Source: Oscillospiraceae bacterium | GTDB taxonomy: Bacteria; Bacillota; Clostridia; Oscillospirales; Ruminococcaceae | DNA: 21,592 bases | Assembly (NCBI GenBank): GCA_009784765.1 | Contig: WQXP01000003.1 | Span: 1 to 21,592 of the forward strand | Reading direction: 5' to 3' | Shown: piece after piece, positions 1-7,561 of the stretch | How positions within the stretch are numbered: the first letter of the stretch is position 1 | How the letters are laid out: the number at the start of each line of letters is the position of its first letter | Notes under the pieces: model-generated | Databases searched by the model: none | What the model saw: the letters and a program-made list of their open reading frames with translations, nothing else | What the model was told of the DNA's origin: nothing | Position numbers and translations under genes: made by a program

Positions 1-1005
1 CTTGAGTTCGGGGAGTTCAAGCCCGGTGGTTTCGTTGAGGATTCGATAGAAGAGTTCGTTCCTGAGGTGAACAGTGATGAAGCCTGCGCCGGTGCTGAGG
101 TCTATGCTGTCAACTTCGCAGTTGGTAACGTGTTCACAGTCGTTGACTTTGCAGGAAACTCCGCGAACTTGGTCGATACTGACGATGTTAGCGGCAGATT
201 CCTTGAGCGCACTCCAGATTTCGGTTTTGAGCCAGTGCCCTTTTTCGAGGGCAGTAACCCATTTCGGGATTTTGATGTTGATTTCCTTGACAGGGAACTG
301 GAGCAGAACTTCAGTCATGATTTCTTTGATGAAGTCCTCGGAGAGTTCAAGGCAGTTGACTGCGATTACGGGCTTGCCGTATTTCTCACGCATGGACACT
401 GCTAAGGCTTGGGATTCGGGAGAATTGGGTTCGCGGCAGTTAAGCAAAACCACGAAAGGTTTGTTGATTGCCTCAAGCTCGTTAATCACACGGACTTCGG
501 CTTCCTCATATTCTTCGCGGGCGATTCCCGTGATACTGCCGTCAGTGGTTACAACAAGCCCGATGGTGGAATGCTCGTTGATTACTTTCTGCGTGCCGAC
601 TTCCGCCGCCATATTAAAGGGGATTTCCGTGTCAAACCACGGCGTAAGAACCATTCGCGGGGCTTCGTTCTCGAAATAGCCGATAGAACTCGGCACAATG
701 TACCCCACACAGTCGATTAAACGCACATTCATGGATGCGTTGTCCTCAAGGGTGATGTTGACGGCCTCTTCGGGGATAAACTTTGGCTCGGTGGTCATGA
801 TTGTTTTGCCCGCCGCTGATTGCGGAAGCTCGTCGGTGGCGCGTTCTTTGGCGTATTCGCTGTCGATATTCGGAATGACGACGTTGTGCATGAACTTAGA
901 AATAAAAGTTGACTTTCCTGAACGCACGGGCCCGACGACGCCGATGTAGATATTGCCGCCGGTTCTTTTTGCGATGTCTTGGTAAATTGATGTTGTTGTA
1001 GTCAT
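1..1005 (-). CDS. spoIVA: Stage IV sporulation protein A (SpoIVA), C-terminus cut off by window edge
   Basis: This ATPase polymerises on the outer forespore membrane and forms the platform for coat assembly. The 335 codons visible here run open to the window edge; the family is about 490 residues, so roughly the last third is missing. Seen directly: the N-terminus, a Walker A loop GPVRSGKS at residues 25-32, and the conserved stretch GKTIMTTEPKF around residues 67-77, which is highly characteristic of SpoIVA. The ATG at 1005-1003 follows a strong Shine-Dalgarno (GGAGGGGG) that overlaps the stop of the upstream gene. Only 12 bases separate the two genes, so they are cotranscribed. The upstream gene encodes the SipL-type partner, which matches this function. 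No separate promoter is seen. Identity is near certain; two overlapping plus-strand ORFs here are shadows. Confidence 0.95.
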   Translation of the reverse strand, partial: MTTTTSIYQDIAKRTGGNIYIGVVGPVRSGKSTFISKFMHNVVIPNIDSEYAKERATDELPQSAAGKTIMTTEPKFIPEEAVNITLEDNASMNVRLIDCVGYIVPSSIGYFENEAPRMVLTPWFDTEIPFNMAAEVGTQKVINEHSTIGLVVTTDGSITGIAREEYEEAEVRVINELEAINKPFVVLLNCREPNSPESQALAVSMREKYGKPVIAVNCLELSEDFIKEIMTEVLLQFPVKEINIKIPKWVTALEKGHWLKTEIWSALKESAANIVSIDQVRGVSCKVNDCEHVTNCEVDSIDLSTGAGFITVHLRNELFYRILNETTGLELPELK

Positions 1006-1017
1006 TACTTCCCCCTC

Positions 1018-2733
1018 CTATACAATTGGAATCAAGAGCATAGAGGGAGCGGTAACTTTCTCACTCTCCATGTCGTTTTCACTGATAATCGCCTGGGCAC
1101 TCGACCCGAATCGCTTAGCGATTTGCCAAACATCTTCGCCCTTTTCGGAGTAGTAGAGTTTAAGCGCATACTCGTTGTCTTTGGTTTTTGGTACATCTGA
1201 ATTGACTGCTATTTCCTTGATGATTTCCACAGAACGCAGTTGATACAAACACCCGCTGAGTTTAAGCGCAACGCGGACTTCTACGCTTCCCGCCGAGGAT
1301 ATGCTGTAGGTTGTTCCCGAAACTTGCAAATTCGGCTCAAGAACGTGTTCCGGTGTGAGGGAATCTATTTCTGTAACTAACTCAAATTGCTCGACCTTTT
1401 CGATAAACACAGGAAGCCCCGATTCCAACCGCCCCACGACTTGTAAATTCGCTTGCCCCGCGATTACTAAGGCTTTTGAGTCGCCGCTGTCGCCCATGTC
1501 ATTCGGCGAAGCTGCTTTCATTCGGCAAGAAATGTTGCTGATTTCACAGCGCGTATCATGAACCGCTTCAAGGTTGCCCTCCCCGGATTCCACCACGCCT
1601 TTGAGGCTCAGGGAACGCTCTAACATTCGCGGCATACTTTCGGTCTTGATTGTCGTTTTTGTGAACGAGCTTTCATAGTCAACGGAATACATATCCACGA
1701 TTGGCATAACCTGCCGCTCAAGGTGTGAAGTAACACTGCAGTTGAGGGTGAGTTCACACGCCATCACGCGATTGCCGTCTTTGGCGTTATCGCGATTGCT
1801 TTCAAAGCTGTCGTCAAATCCCCCCGATTTGAGTTCTAAGCTCAAATCCATAACCGAGAGGTTGACAAAGCAGATATGCTCTTCCGTCACGCCGTGAAGG
1901 TCGATGATTTGGCTAATGGGAATCGTTGCTTCCATGAGTTCTGCCGTTTCGTGGTCTTGCAGGGATTTGCTTACGCTTTGTTCTGCGTTTTCCCCATTAT
2001 CGGTGTTGTCCGACTTGTCGCCGACCTCCGCAATTATGACTGTGTTGGAAGACTTACGCAAGTACAATGCTTTGACTGTCGCTTCGCCCTTAACAATCAC
2101 TTTGTTCGCGACGATTTTGTGGTCTGTTACAGTAATCACCGCGTCATGATGAATGATGCTGCTGATTCCGCCCGAGCCGACTCCTGTTTCGATGTCTTCG
2201 CGGACAACGAACTGGCGTGACGCGGTGAGTTTTTCGCCGCAGTAGTCAAGGGCGATTTTGCGGGCTTCCACACCTAACCCCTGTGCCCCTGTAACCATGT
2301 CCGCTGTGCGAGTACTCTTGACAGCAATTTTGCTGCTGACTGCTCCGCGAACGTCGATTCGGCGCCCCGACACGGCGCGGCAGTTGCAATAGTCTGTCTT
2401 AGGAGTAATCACGACGACTGCTCCGCGTTCATCTTGCACCGATTTCGCAAGCTCAATGGTCTTTGAATAGGTGTAGCGATGTTCGATGCAGTTAATGCGC
2501 GATGAGCCGTTGCCGAGGTAAAGCACTTTAATGTACACCACCCCGTCATAATAAAGCTGATTGCCCGACAATTGGTACGAAATCACGCAGGGTGTCAGGC
2601 TGCATTTGAGAACTTTGAATATGTCGGGGTAATAATCCGGCAGGACATAATCAAATTCCACCCCCTGTTCAACTTGACCGTCGTAGACTACCTCGCTCAG
2701 AAAGACGGACTCTTTTGATGTTCTTAGCTCCAT
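1018..2733 (-). CDS. sipL: SipL-type spore coat morphogenesis protein: DUF3794/SPOCS repeats plus C-terminal LysM
   Basis: The 571-residue protein begins with a domain typical of DUF3794/SPOCS proteins (about residues 10-130, including the run VLPDYYPDIFKVLKC). A second similar unit spans about 155-310 and a third about 375-515. The last 45 residues form a LysM domain (LKLYYSEKGEDVWQIAKRFG, ending MLLIPIV). This is the architecture of Clostridioides difficile SipL, whose LysM domain binds SpoIVA (established knowledge). There is no signal peptide or membrane segment, as expected for a mother-cell protein. The ATG at 2733 is preceded by GGAAAGGACATAAGG, a moderate ribosome site. The gene is followed 12 bases later by spoIVA, and a sigma-E-like promoter lies about 60 bases upstream. 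Some clostridial SPOCS-LysM proteins have other names, but position next to spoIVA favours SipL. Confidence 0.88.
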   Translation of the reverse strand: MELRTSKESVFLSEVVYDGQVEQGVEFDYVLPDYYPDIFKVLKCSLTPCVISYQLSGNQLYYDGVVYIKVLYLGNGSSRINCIEHRYTYSKTIELAKSVQDERGAVVVITPKTDYCNCRAVSGRRIDVRGAVSSKIAVKSTRTADMVTGAQGLGVEARKIALDYCGEKLTASRQFVVREDIETGVGSGGISSIIHHDAVITVTDHKIVANKVIVKGEATVKALYLRKSSNTVIIAEVGDKSDNTDNGENAEQSVSKSLQDHETAELMEATIPISQIIDLHGVTEEHICFVNLSVMDLSLELKSGGFDDSFESNRDNAKDGNRVMACELTLNCSVTSHLERQVMPIVDMYSVDYESSFTKTTIKTESMPRMLERSLSLKGVVESGEGNLEAVHDTRCEISNISCRMKAASPNDMGDSGDSKALVIAGQANLQVVGRLESGLPVFIEKVEQFELVTEIDSLTPEHVLEPNLQVSGTTYSISSAGSVEVRVALKLSGCLYQLRSVEIIKEIAVNSDVPKTKDNEYALKLYYSEKGEDVWQIAKRFGSSAQAIISENDMESEKVTAPSMLLIPIV

Positions 2734-2799
2734 GTTTCCTTATGTCCTTTCCATGTTTTTTTCAAACTTTCCTCCTCGCGCAGCCATACACTGCGGACG

Positions 2800-2829
2800 A
2801 GAATATGTTTGTCTATATGAATGATATGT
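2800..2829 (-). promoter_or_regulatory. Putative sigma-E promoter for sipL-spoIVA
   Basis: On the minus strand, ACATATC (2829-2823) and CATATTCT (2807-2800) are separated by 15 bases. The mother-cell sigma-E consensus is roughly KMATATT, 14-15 bases, CATACAMT. The match is good in the -35 core ATAT and in CATA of the -10, imperfect elsewhere. The start site would lie about 60 bases before the sipL ATG. Both downstream genes belong to the sigma-E regulon in studied spore formers, which supports the call. No better vegetative promoter is seen nearby. Confidence 0.45.
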
Positions 2830-2873
2830 TTGACTTGTACTGTTTATTACAACTTTACAATAATTATTCACGC

Positions 2874-2908
2874 AAATCCCCCCGCCGTTCATGACGGCGG
2901 GGGGATTT
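2874..2908 (-). terminator. Strong hairpin terminator after the second GH9 gene
   Basis: A perfect 14-bp inverted repeat (2874-2887 with 2895-2908) encloses a 7-base loop. The stem is GC-rich inside (CCCCCCGCCG) with AAA/TTT at its ends. It begins 14 bases after the stop of the minus-strand GH9 gene. Because the stem ends in ATTT on both strands it could work in either direction. The downstream minus-strand sequence is A/T-rich but not a pure T run, so the efficiency is uncertain. Confidence 0.75.
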
Positions 2909-2922
2909 GTTTGTGTGTAAAT

Positions 2923-4860
2923 TCACGATATTGCATTCGCCGCCGCATTCGCCGACAACTCGCAAAGCCCGAGCAATTCCCCGTCAGAACTCCGCTTAGC
3001 CCCTCGACGTTGCTGAGTAACAACTCCGTTCACAGAAAGCGTAGTTACTCTCCACACTTTCTCAACTCCGCAGACTTGGCACGCTTCTGCGATGCTTTCC
3101 CGCGTGATTGTAATGACATCGGGAACAGGCGGCTCAGGTTCGCAGACTTCGCAGGTTCCGCAATTTCCACAGCCGATTACAGGCGGGTCGCAGACTTCGC
3201 AAACCCCGCACAGTTCGCATTCAGGAGGAGTTCGCGGGAATATATGCGTAGGTTTCACACTGTCGATTGCCGTATCTGTCATCATAGCCGAGCGTTCAGC
3301 GGGAGTCGCCGCCAGATACAACCCCGCGACTGCTCCGATGAAGGGTGCGTTGTAGGTGATTCCCACTTCGTTTCCGACATAATCGTCCTCGACATCGTTG
3401 TGAATCCCCGCCGCGTTAATCGGGCCGCCCGCCAACGCGCCGACAAGCAGATTGAGCTGCGGGCGAGTTTCGTTACGCCCCGGTTGCGTGGAATACCCCG
3501 ACGCCCCCGAGTGGTGGGTGTGCCGCACGGAGTTTTCAGCGAACCCCGTAACATAACATCTGCCAATCGGGTTTGCCCCCATGAGGTAATCCGTCTGCCC
3601 TCTCGCCCACGCGGTATAACGCTGAGTTCCTGTGATTTTGTCGTGAATCAGCCCCGAAAATTGCAATCCCGCGTTCATCACGGCAGAACCCCATTGATGT
3701 ACGAAAACGTAGTTAGTCGTGTTAGCGAGAACAGCGTCATTAAGGTGGTACATATCGCTTCTCATGCGATTCGCGCTTGCGGTCGTCCCCTGCAATGCAC
3801 TTGAAATCTGCCACGCGGAATCCCAGCTCATGGGCCAGTAATCCTGCCCCGCGCTGTACGCCCCCCACGTTCCCGGAGGCGGCATTTCCCCGATTGTAAC
3901 ACTGTTTCGGGTAACAGTTCCGTTGCGAATCAGAGAGGTCGCGTCCTCCGAATATTGGCTTGCCGCCTCACCTGTTCCGACGTGAAGCCACATTGCCGCC
4001 GCCGCGCCGTAGTCTTGCCACAATCCAACACCGTTTCCGTTCGGGAAGCGGCTGTTTTTGCCGTCATTTCGTCGATAGAAACTATTCGCGTCAAGGGCAT
4101 CTCCGCGAGCGAATTTGTCCCACTCAATCGCCGCATTATACAGCGCGAGTGCGTGGGTGAGGTCGTCGGGATTTTTGAAATGGTAGTAGCTCATCGCGAG
4201 TGCCCCTGCCGCCGCCATAAGCTGGTCTGTTCCGAGGTTATGAACCGTTCCGTGAGTTTGAGCGATATTAGCTTGGGTGATGAAGTAAGCAATCCTTGCG
4301 GGAGTATCGCCGCCGTTAGGTTTGTTCTCCGGCTGACCCCAAAAGCTGTGGTCGCGTCCGTCCCCGACTTGGTAGGCGTAAGCCAACAGCGTTCCGTCCG
4401 CATTGAGCAGAGTGCATTTGCGCAGATACTCGGCGAATCGCTTTAGGATAATCTCCATATGCTCGTCTTGCCCTGTTTGCACGAATGCTTCGCCGAATTC
4501 GCGGTAGGCAAGCCCGAGAACCATCGCCGAATAAGACGCAGTTACACCAAATTTGATATGGTCGCCTGCGTCATGGAAACCGCCCGATAAATCAATCGTT
4601 TCTTTCCCAAGAACGGCACCGAGTTCTGCAGGGAGCGCAATCGCCGCGTCCTGCGCGTGGCAAGCTCCGCGCCACGTAATGCCGCTTTCTGTCGATACGT
4701 CCGTGCCGCACATATTCGCATCATAAAAGTACAGCAGATACTGGAGCAGTCGGGCATAGTTGGTGGCATTCGTGCCGCCGGATTCTGTGTTTGCGGACAT
4801 TGTTGGAGCGAGGGTAATCGCAATAACCACCGCCATAATCGCCGATAAAATTCGTTTCAT
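2923..4860 (-). CDS. Secreted GH9 endoglucanase with cysteine-rich C-terminal tail
   Basis: The predicted 645-residue enzyme would hydrolyse internal beta-1,4-glucosidic bonds of cellulose outside the cell. A signal peptide (MKRILSAIMA onward, cleavage near residue 24) leads directly into a GH9 catalytic domain, about 29-520. DAGDH (97-101) holds the catalytic base aspartates. The late motifs GFAENSVRHTHH (439-450) and NEVGITYNAPF (497-507, E498 the probable acid) are typical of the family. There is no dockerin, CBM or LPXTG. The tail carries two copies of CxxCGxCEVC (548-557 and 564-573), then a 40-residue module (594-633) shared with the upstream cellulase. I chose the ATG at 4860 because GGAGG lies 7 bases upstream and the signal peptide starts there. 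Its first base is the last base of the upstream stop (TGATG), indicating translational coupling. A 327-residue plus-strand ORF over this gene is a shadow. Confidence 0.93.
   Translation of the reverse strand: MKRILSAIMAVVIAITLAPTMSANTESGGTNATNYARLLQYLLYFYDANMCGTDVSTESGITWRGACHAQDAAIALPAELGAVLGKETIDLSGGFHDAGDHIKFGVTASYSAMVLGLAYREFGEAFVQTGQDEHMEIILKRFAEYLRKCTLLNADGTLLAYAYQVGDGRDHSFWGQPENKPNGGDTPARIAYFITQANIAQTHGTVHNLGTDQLMAAAGALAMSYYHFKNPDDLTHALALYNAAIEWDKFARGDALDANSFYRRNDGKNSRFPNGNGVGLWQDYGAAAAMWLHVGTGEAASQYSEDATSLIRNGTVTRNSVTIGEMPPPGTWGAYSAGQDYWPMSWDSAWQISSALQGTTASANRMRSDMYHLNDAVLANTTNYVFVHQWGSAVMNAGLQFSGLIHDKITGTQRYTAWARGQTDYLMGANPIGRCYVTGFAENSVRHTHHSGASGYSTQPGRNETRPQLNLLVGALAGGPINAAGIHNDVEDDYVGNEVGITYNAPFIGAVAGLYLAATPAERSAMMTDTAIDSVKPTHIFPRTPPECELCGVCEVCDPPVIGCGNCGTCEVCEPEPPVPDVITITRESIAEACQVCGVEKVWRVTTLSVNGVVTQQRRGAKRSSDGELLGLCELSANAAANAIS
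2962..3081 (-). repeat. Shared 40-residue tail module, copy in the downstream GH9 gene
   Basis: This stretch encodes residues 594-633, from CQVCGVEK to the final cysteine. It matches residues 832-871 of the upstream GH9 protein at 32 of 40 positions, and the DNA is also clearly similar. The catalytic domains of the two enzymes are far less alike, so the module was duplicated or homogenised separately from them. It contains a CxxC pair and one later cysteine, with a basic segment QRRxAKRxSDG between. Confidence 0.85.
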
Positions 4861-7502
4861 CAGAAATTCCTCCATTCGTGTGAACCCGCACAAGACACAA
4901 GCAAATCCCCGTCAGAATTCCGCTTAGCCGCACGGCGTTGCACTGTTACAACTCCATTCACAGAAAGTGTAGTAACCCGCCAAGCTTTTTCGACTCCGCA
5001 GATTTGGCACGTTTCCGCGCTTGCCGAGTGTGTAATCACAACCACAGGGGGAGGAACATAGGTGCAAACTTCGCAGATTCCGCAGTCGCTGCAATCGCTG
5101 ACTGTGTTTGCGGCAATCGCCGCCATAAGGAACAACATTGCGGCATTCCCGTAGATTGTGTTCTCATTCGTCGTCCACTCCGCGTCGGAATCGACGTAGC
5201 ACTTGCCGTCAAATCGCGACAAATGCCGATTGTCGTAGATGTTCGACCCCTCCGTAAAGTACCCCGGCGGTGTCCGATAAGGAGTCAGCCGCGCATCGCT
5301 GCTGAAAATCGCACTGAAGATGTTCGAAACGCTGTGCGTTCCGTGACCCGACACGTAAGAGAAGGAAATCGCGTTCATTCCGAGGAGATGATGAGCCGTG
5401 TTTTCCATGTGAGTGATGACAGAGTCGGGAATGTCGGACAATCCCTCAACAATCACACTGCCGAGAAGGAACATGAGAGAGTTCTGTGCAATCATCTGAT
5501 TCGACCCCCACCAATACCCCCAGTTGGGATAGGTGATTCCCCAGTTATTGCTGTTATACTGCACCATGTCCGCCCGCCATTTCGGGAAGCCGTTCTCGGT
5601 GCTTACAAATCTGTCGCGGATTGCCGCGTTAGGATTTGTGTTCCCATACAAATAATGCACATATCCTAAGAAAGCCCTGCCGCCGTGATTGTAGTTCAGC
5701 GCGTTCCAGACTGTGAACGGGCGGAGAATGCAGTTCTCAACATCGTACCCCGGTTGAGATACATTCGCAACTGCGGCGGAGAATGCCTCCGTCAAATACG
5801 TTTCGTAAACAGCGTTACCGGTTGCGCGGTAAAGCGCGCCTGCCGCCCAAAACATTTCTTGATTCAACTCGTGTTGAGTGAAGCTGTACACCCGATTCGC
5901 CGCGTCGATTCTGCGATTTTGTGCGTTTTCGGGATTAGTCAACCAGCCCCATGCACGAAGAGCAGTCAAGAGAAGTTCAGCGGCGTAGCCCTCAAATTCA
6001 GGAATGCTGTTAAAGACTACATAAGCGTGAGCAAGTACTGCCGCAGCCCCCGCAGTGGCGGTATGAGAACGCAAGTCGCGTTCAGAAGCGGGAGAAGTAT
6101 GGGTAGTTCCGCGAGTGCGTGTGTCCTCAAGCCAAATCACGTTGTTCTCGTTGCAATAGTTCGCCGCCGCAAAGAACGAACCGTCTTTCGAGTGGTGTTC
6201 AAAAGCAAGGAGCATATCCAAAGCCCACTTAATTTCGCTTAAAATTCCCGGTAACTGCGAATAAAGCGGATTGGCAGGGTCAGTTTCGGGAATGTTCAAG
6301 TCAAGATTAGCGAACACTTCGGGGTACAGCTCATATGCCCACAGCATATCGGAGAGCGTTCCCGCAGTCGGGAGGACATACTTGCCGTAATCCCCCGCAT
6401 CATACCACCCTTTGGTGAGGTCATAGACATTGTGCGGCGCGGGATTGGGGTTGTTCCTGTCCGACCACAAGCGAACCGTCGCGTCGTTAGGGTGAAGATT
6501 AGCCCGGGCAAAATCCCCGGCATATTTAGCTTCAAGGTCTAAGCCCTGCCGCTGGAAGTAGAAGTAGCGCGACAGGTCAACAATCAGCTCTTCATAGACA
6601 TTTCGAGCAATGGTGAACCGCACAGACTCGATTGTCGCGACGCTCAGCCCGAGTGCAACATCTCGCGGAGAACGCACGGCAGGGTTCAGCCCCGTGTTCG
6701 GAATGCGTATGAAATACTCGCCCGGTGTGTCAAGCTCATCAAAGCTGAACGTGTGGAGCATTTCCCCCGACACAACAGGGTCTGCGATTGCGGCGGGTAA
6801 AACCCCTGAATGAGCGACTTCGCCCGTCGCCGCGTTAATCACTTGGAAAACCTGCTCTGCGGGCAACGCACCGAATTTCGCGAAATAGCTCACCCTTGCA
6901 GTTTTAGGACGACCGACTTCATAACCCACTTGGTTGAGTTTCACGAAAGGAAACTGCCGCTCATCGTCGGGGGAAGAAATACGCACATCACGGAACTGCA
7001 TTCCGCTTGAACCCACTCCGCCGACAGCAATATACCACAAGTCATTCAGATTGAATACAGGATTAGGGTTCGCGTCAACAAGAGCCTTAATGCTCAGAGA
7101 AAAACTCTGCCATTCGGGAGAGGCGACTAAAGTTCGCCCTGCCGTAACGGTGTTCCAGTTGATTGTCGTCTGAACTCCGTGCCTGTTGGAACGAAGCCCG
7201 ATTTGAAAGCTCTGATTCCCTGCGCCCATATGACGCACATCGAACTCTAACACGCCGTTCTCGTAATAGTCGGCGATTGTCAAAGTAGTCCAGTTTGAGT
7301 TGGGGACTAAGTTCGCGCCACCCCAACTTTCGGTAGTCCAGACCGTTCCGCCGCCCTGCCACTCGGGCGGGTTGACGAAGATTGTCTGCAACCGAATGTC
7401 AGGCGCGGCGGGCGGTTGCGCGATTGCGACAGTCGGAATCGCCGTGATTGTGATTACGACTGCGAGTAACGCAGAAATAATAGATATGATTCTTGATTTC
7501 AT
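4860..7502 (-). CDS. Secreted multidomain GH9 cellulase: beta-sandwich, Ig-like, GH9, cysteine-rich tail
   Basis: The 880-residue protein has a signal peptide ending near residue 28 (VAIA). A predicted beta-sandwich of about 140 residues follows (40-180) and resembles a carbohydrate-binding module, though I cannot name the family. Next is the Ig-like CelD_N domain (186-285, opening with VKLNQVGYEVGRPKTARVS) and then the GH9 catalytic domain (about 300-800). WYDAGDYGKYV contains the base aspartates D368 and D371; TTNENTIYGNAA contains the probable acid E780. The tail has one CxxCGxCEVC (804-813) and the 40-residue module also found in the next gene. I chose the ATG at 7502 because GGAGG lies 10 bases upstream and it begins a perfect signal peptide; a longer reading adds 23 unlikely residues. 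The stop overlaps the next gene's start. Probably a processive cellulase or cellodextrinase, from the Ig-GH9 architecture. Confidence 0.93.
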   Translation of the reverse strand: MKSRIISIISALLAVVITITAIPTVAIAQPPAAPDIRLQTIFVNPPEWQGGGTVWTTESWGGANLVPNSNWTTLTIADYYENGVLEFDVRHMGAGNQSFQIGLRSNRHGVQTTINWNTVTAGRTLVASPEWQSFSLSIKALVDANPNPVFNLNDLWYIAVGGVGSSGMQFRDVRISSPDDERQFPFVKLNQVGYEVGRPKTARVSYFAKFGALPAEQVFQVINAATGEVAHSGVLPAAIADPVVSGEMLHTFSFDELDTPGEYFIRIPNTGLNPAVRSPRDVALGLSVATIESVRFTIARNVYEELIVDLSRYFYFQRQGLDLEAKYAGDFARANLHPNDATVRLWSDRNNPNPAPHNVYDLTKGWYDAGDYGKYVLPTAGTLSDMLWAYELYPEVFANLDLNIPETDPANPLYSQLPGILSEIKWALDMLLAFEHHSKDGSFFAAANYCNENNVIWLEDTRTRGTTHTSPASERDLRSHTATAGAAAVLAHAYVVFNSIPEFEGYAAELLLTALRAWGWLTNPENAQNRRIDAANRVYSFTQHELNQEMFWAAGALYRATGNAVYETYLTEAFSAAVANVSQPGYDVENCILRPFTVWNALNYNHGGRAFLGYVHYLYGNTNPNAAIRDRFVSTENGFPKWRADMVQYNSNNWGITYPNWGYWWGSNQMIAQNSLMFLLGSVIVEGLSDIPDSVITHMENTAHHLLGMNAISFSYVSGHGTHSVSNIFSAIFSSDARLTPYRTPPGYFTEGSNIYDNRHLSRFDGKCYVDSDAEWTTNENTIYGNAAMLFLMAAIAANTVSDCSDCGICEVCTYVPPPVVVITHSASAETCQICGVEKAWRVTTLSVNGVVTVQRRAAKRNSDGDLLVSCAGSHEWRNF
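4890..5009 (-). repeat. Shared 40-residue tail module, copy in the upstream GH9 gene
   Basis: This stretch encodes residues 832-871 of the larger cellulase. It is the partner of the copy at 2962-3081 (32 of 40 residues identical), including WRVTTLSVNGVVT without a single change. The last ten codons after the final cysteine differ completely between the two genes, so the conserved unit ends at that cysteine. Confidence 0.85.
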
Positions 7503-7561
7503 TGCATGAGTACCTCCGAGAAATTTAATCAATATTTTGTAAGTCATATTACTCCGCCGCG

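Noticed and set aside
67..720. Overlapping plus-strand ORFs of 103-201 codons at the window start
   Set aside because: They are antisense to spoIVA, whose minus-strand reading gives unmistakable family motifs.
2857..2870. ARG-box-like palindrome TGAATAATTATTGT on the minus strand, upstream of sipL
   Set aside because: It matches 12 of 14 positions of the ArgR consensus, but it lies between a terminator and a sporulation promoter with no arginine gene near, and A/T-rich matches are common by chance.
2821..3804. Plus-strand ORF of 327 codons opposite the GH9 gene
   Set aside because: It lies wholly antisense to a well-supported cellulase, is arginine-rich without any domain pattern, and starts in the promoter region of sipL. 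It is a shadow of codon bias.
4871..4893. Longer start for the downstream GH9 gene (MCGFTRMEEFL before the signal peptide)
   Set aside because: The ribosome site GGAGG lies within this stretch and points to the ATG at 4860, which also begins a normal signal peptide.
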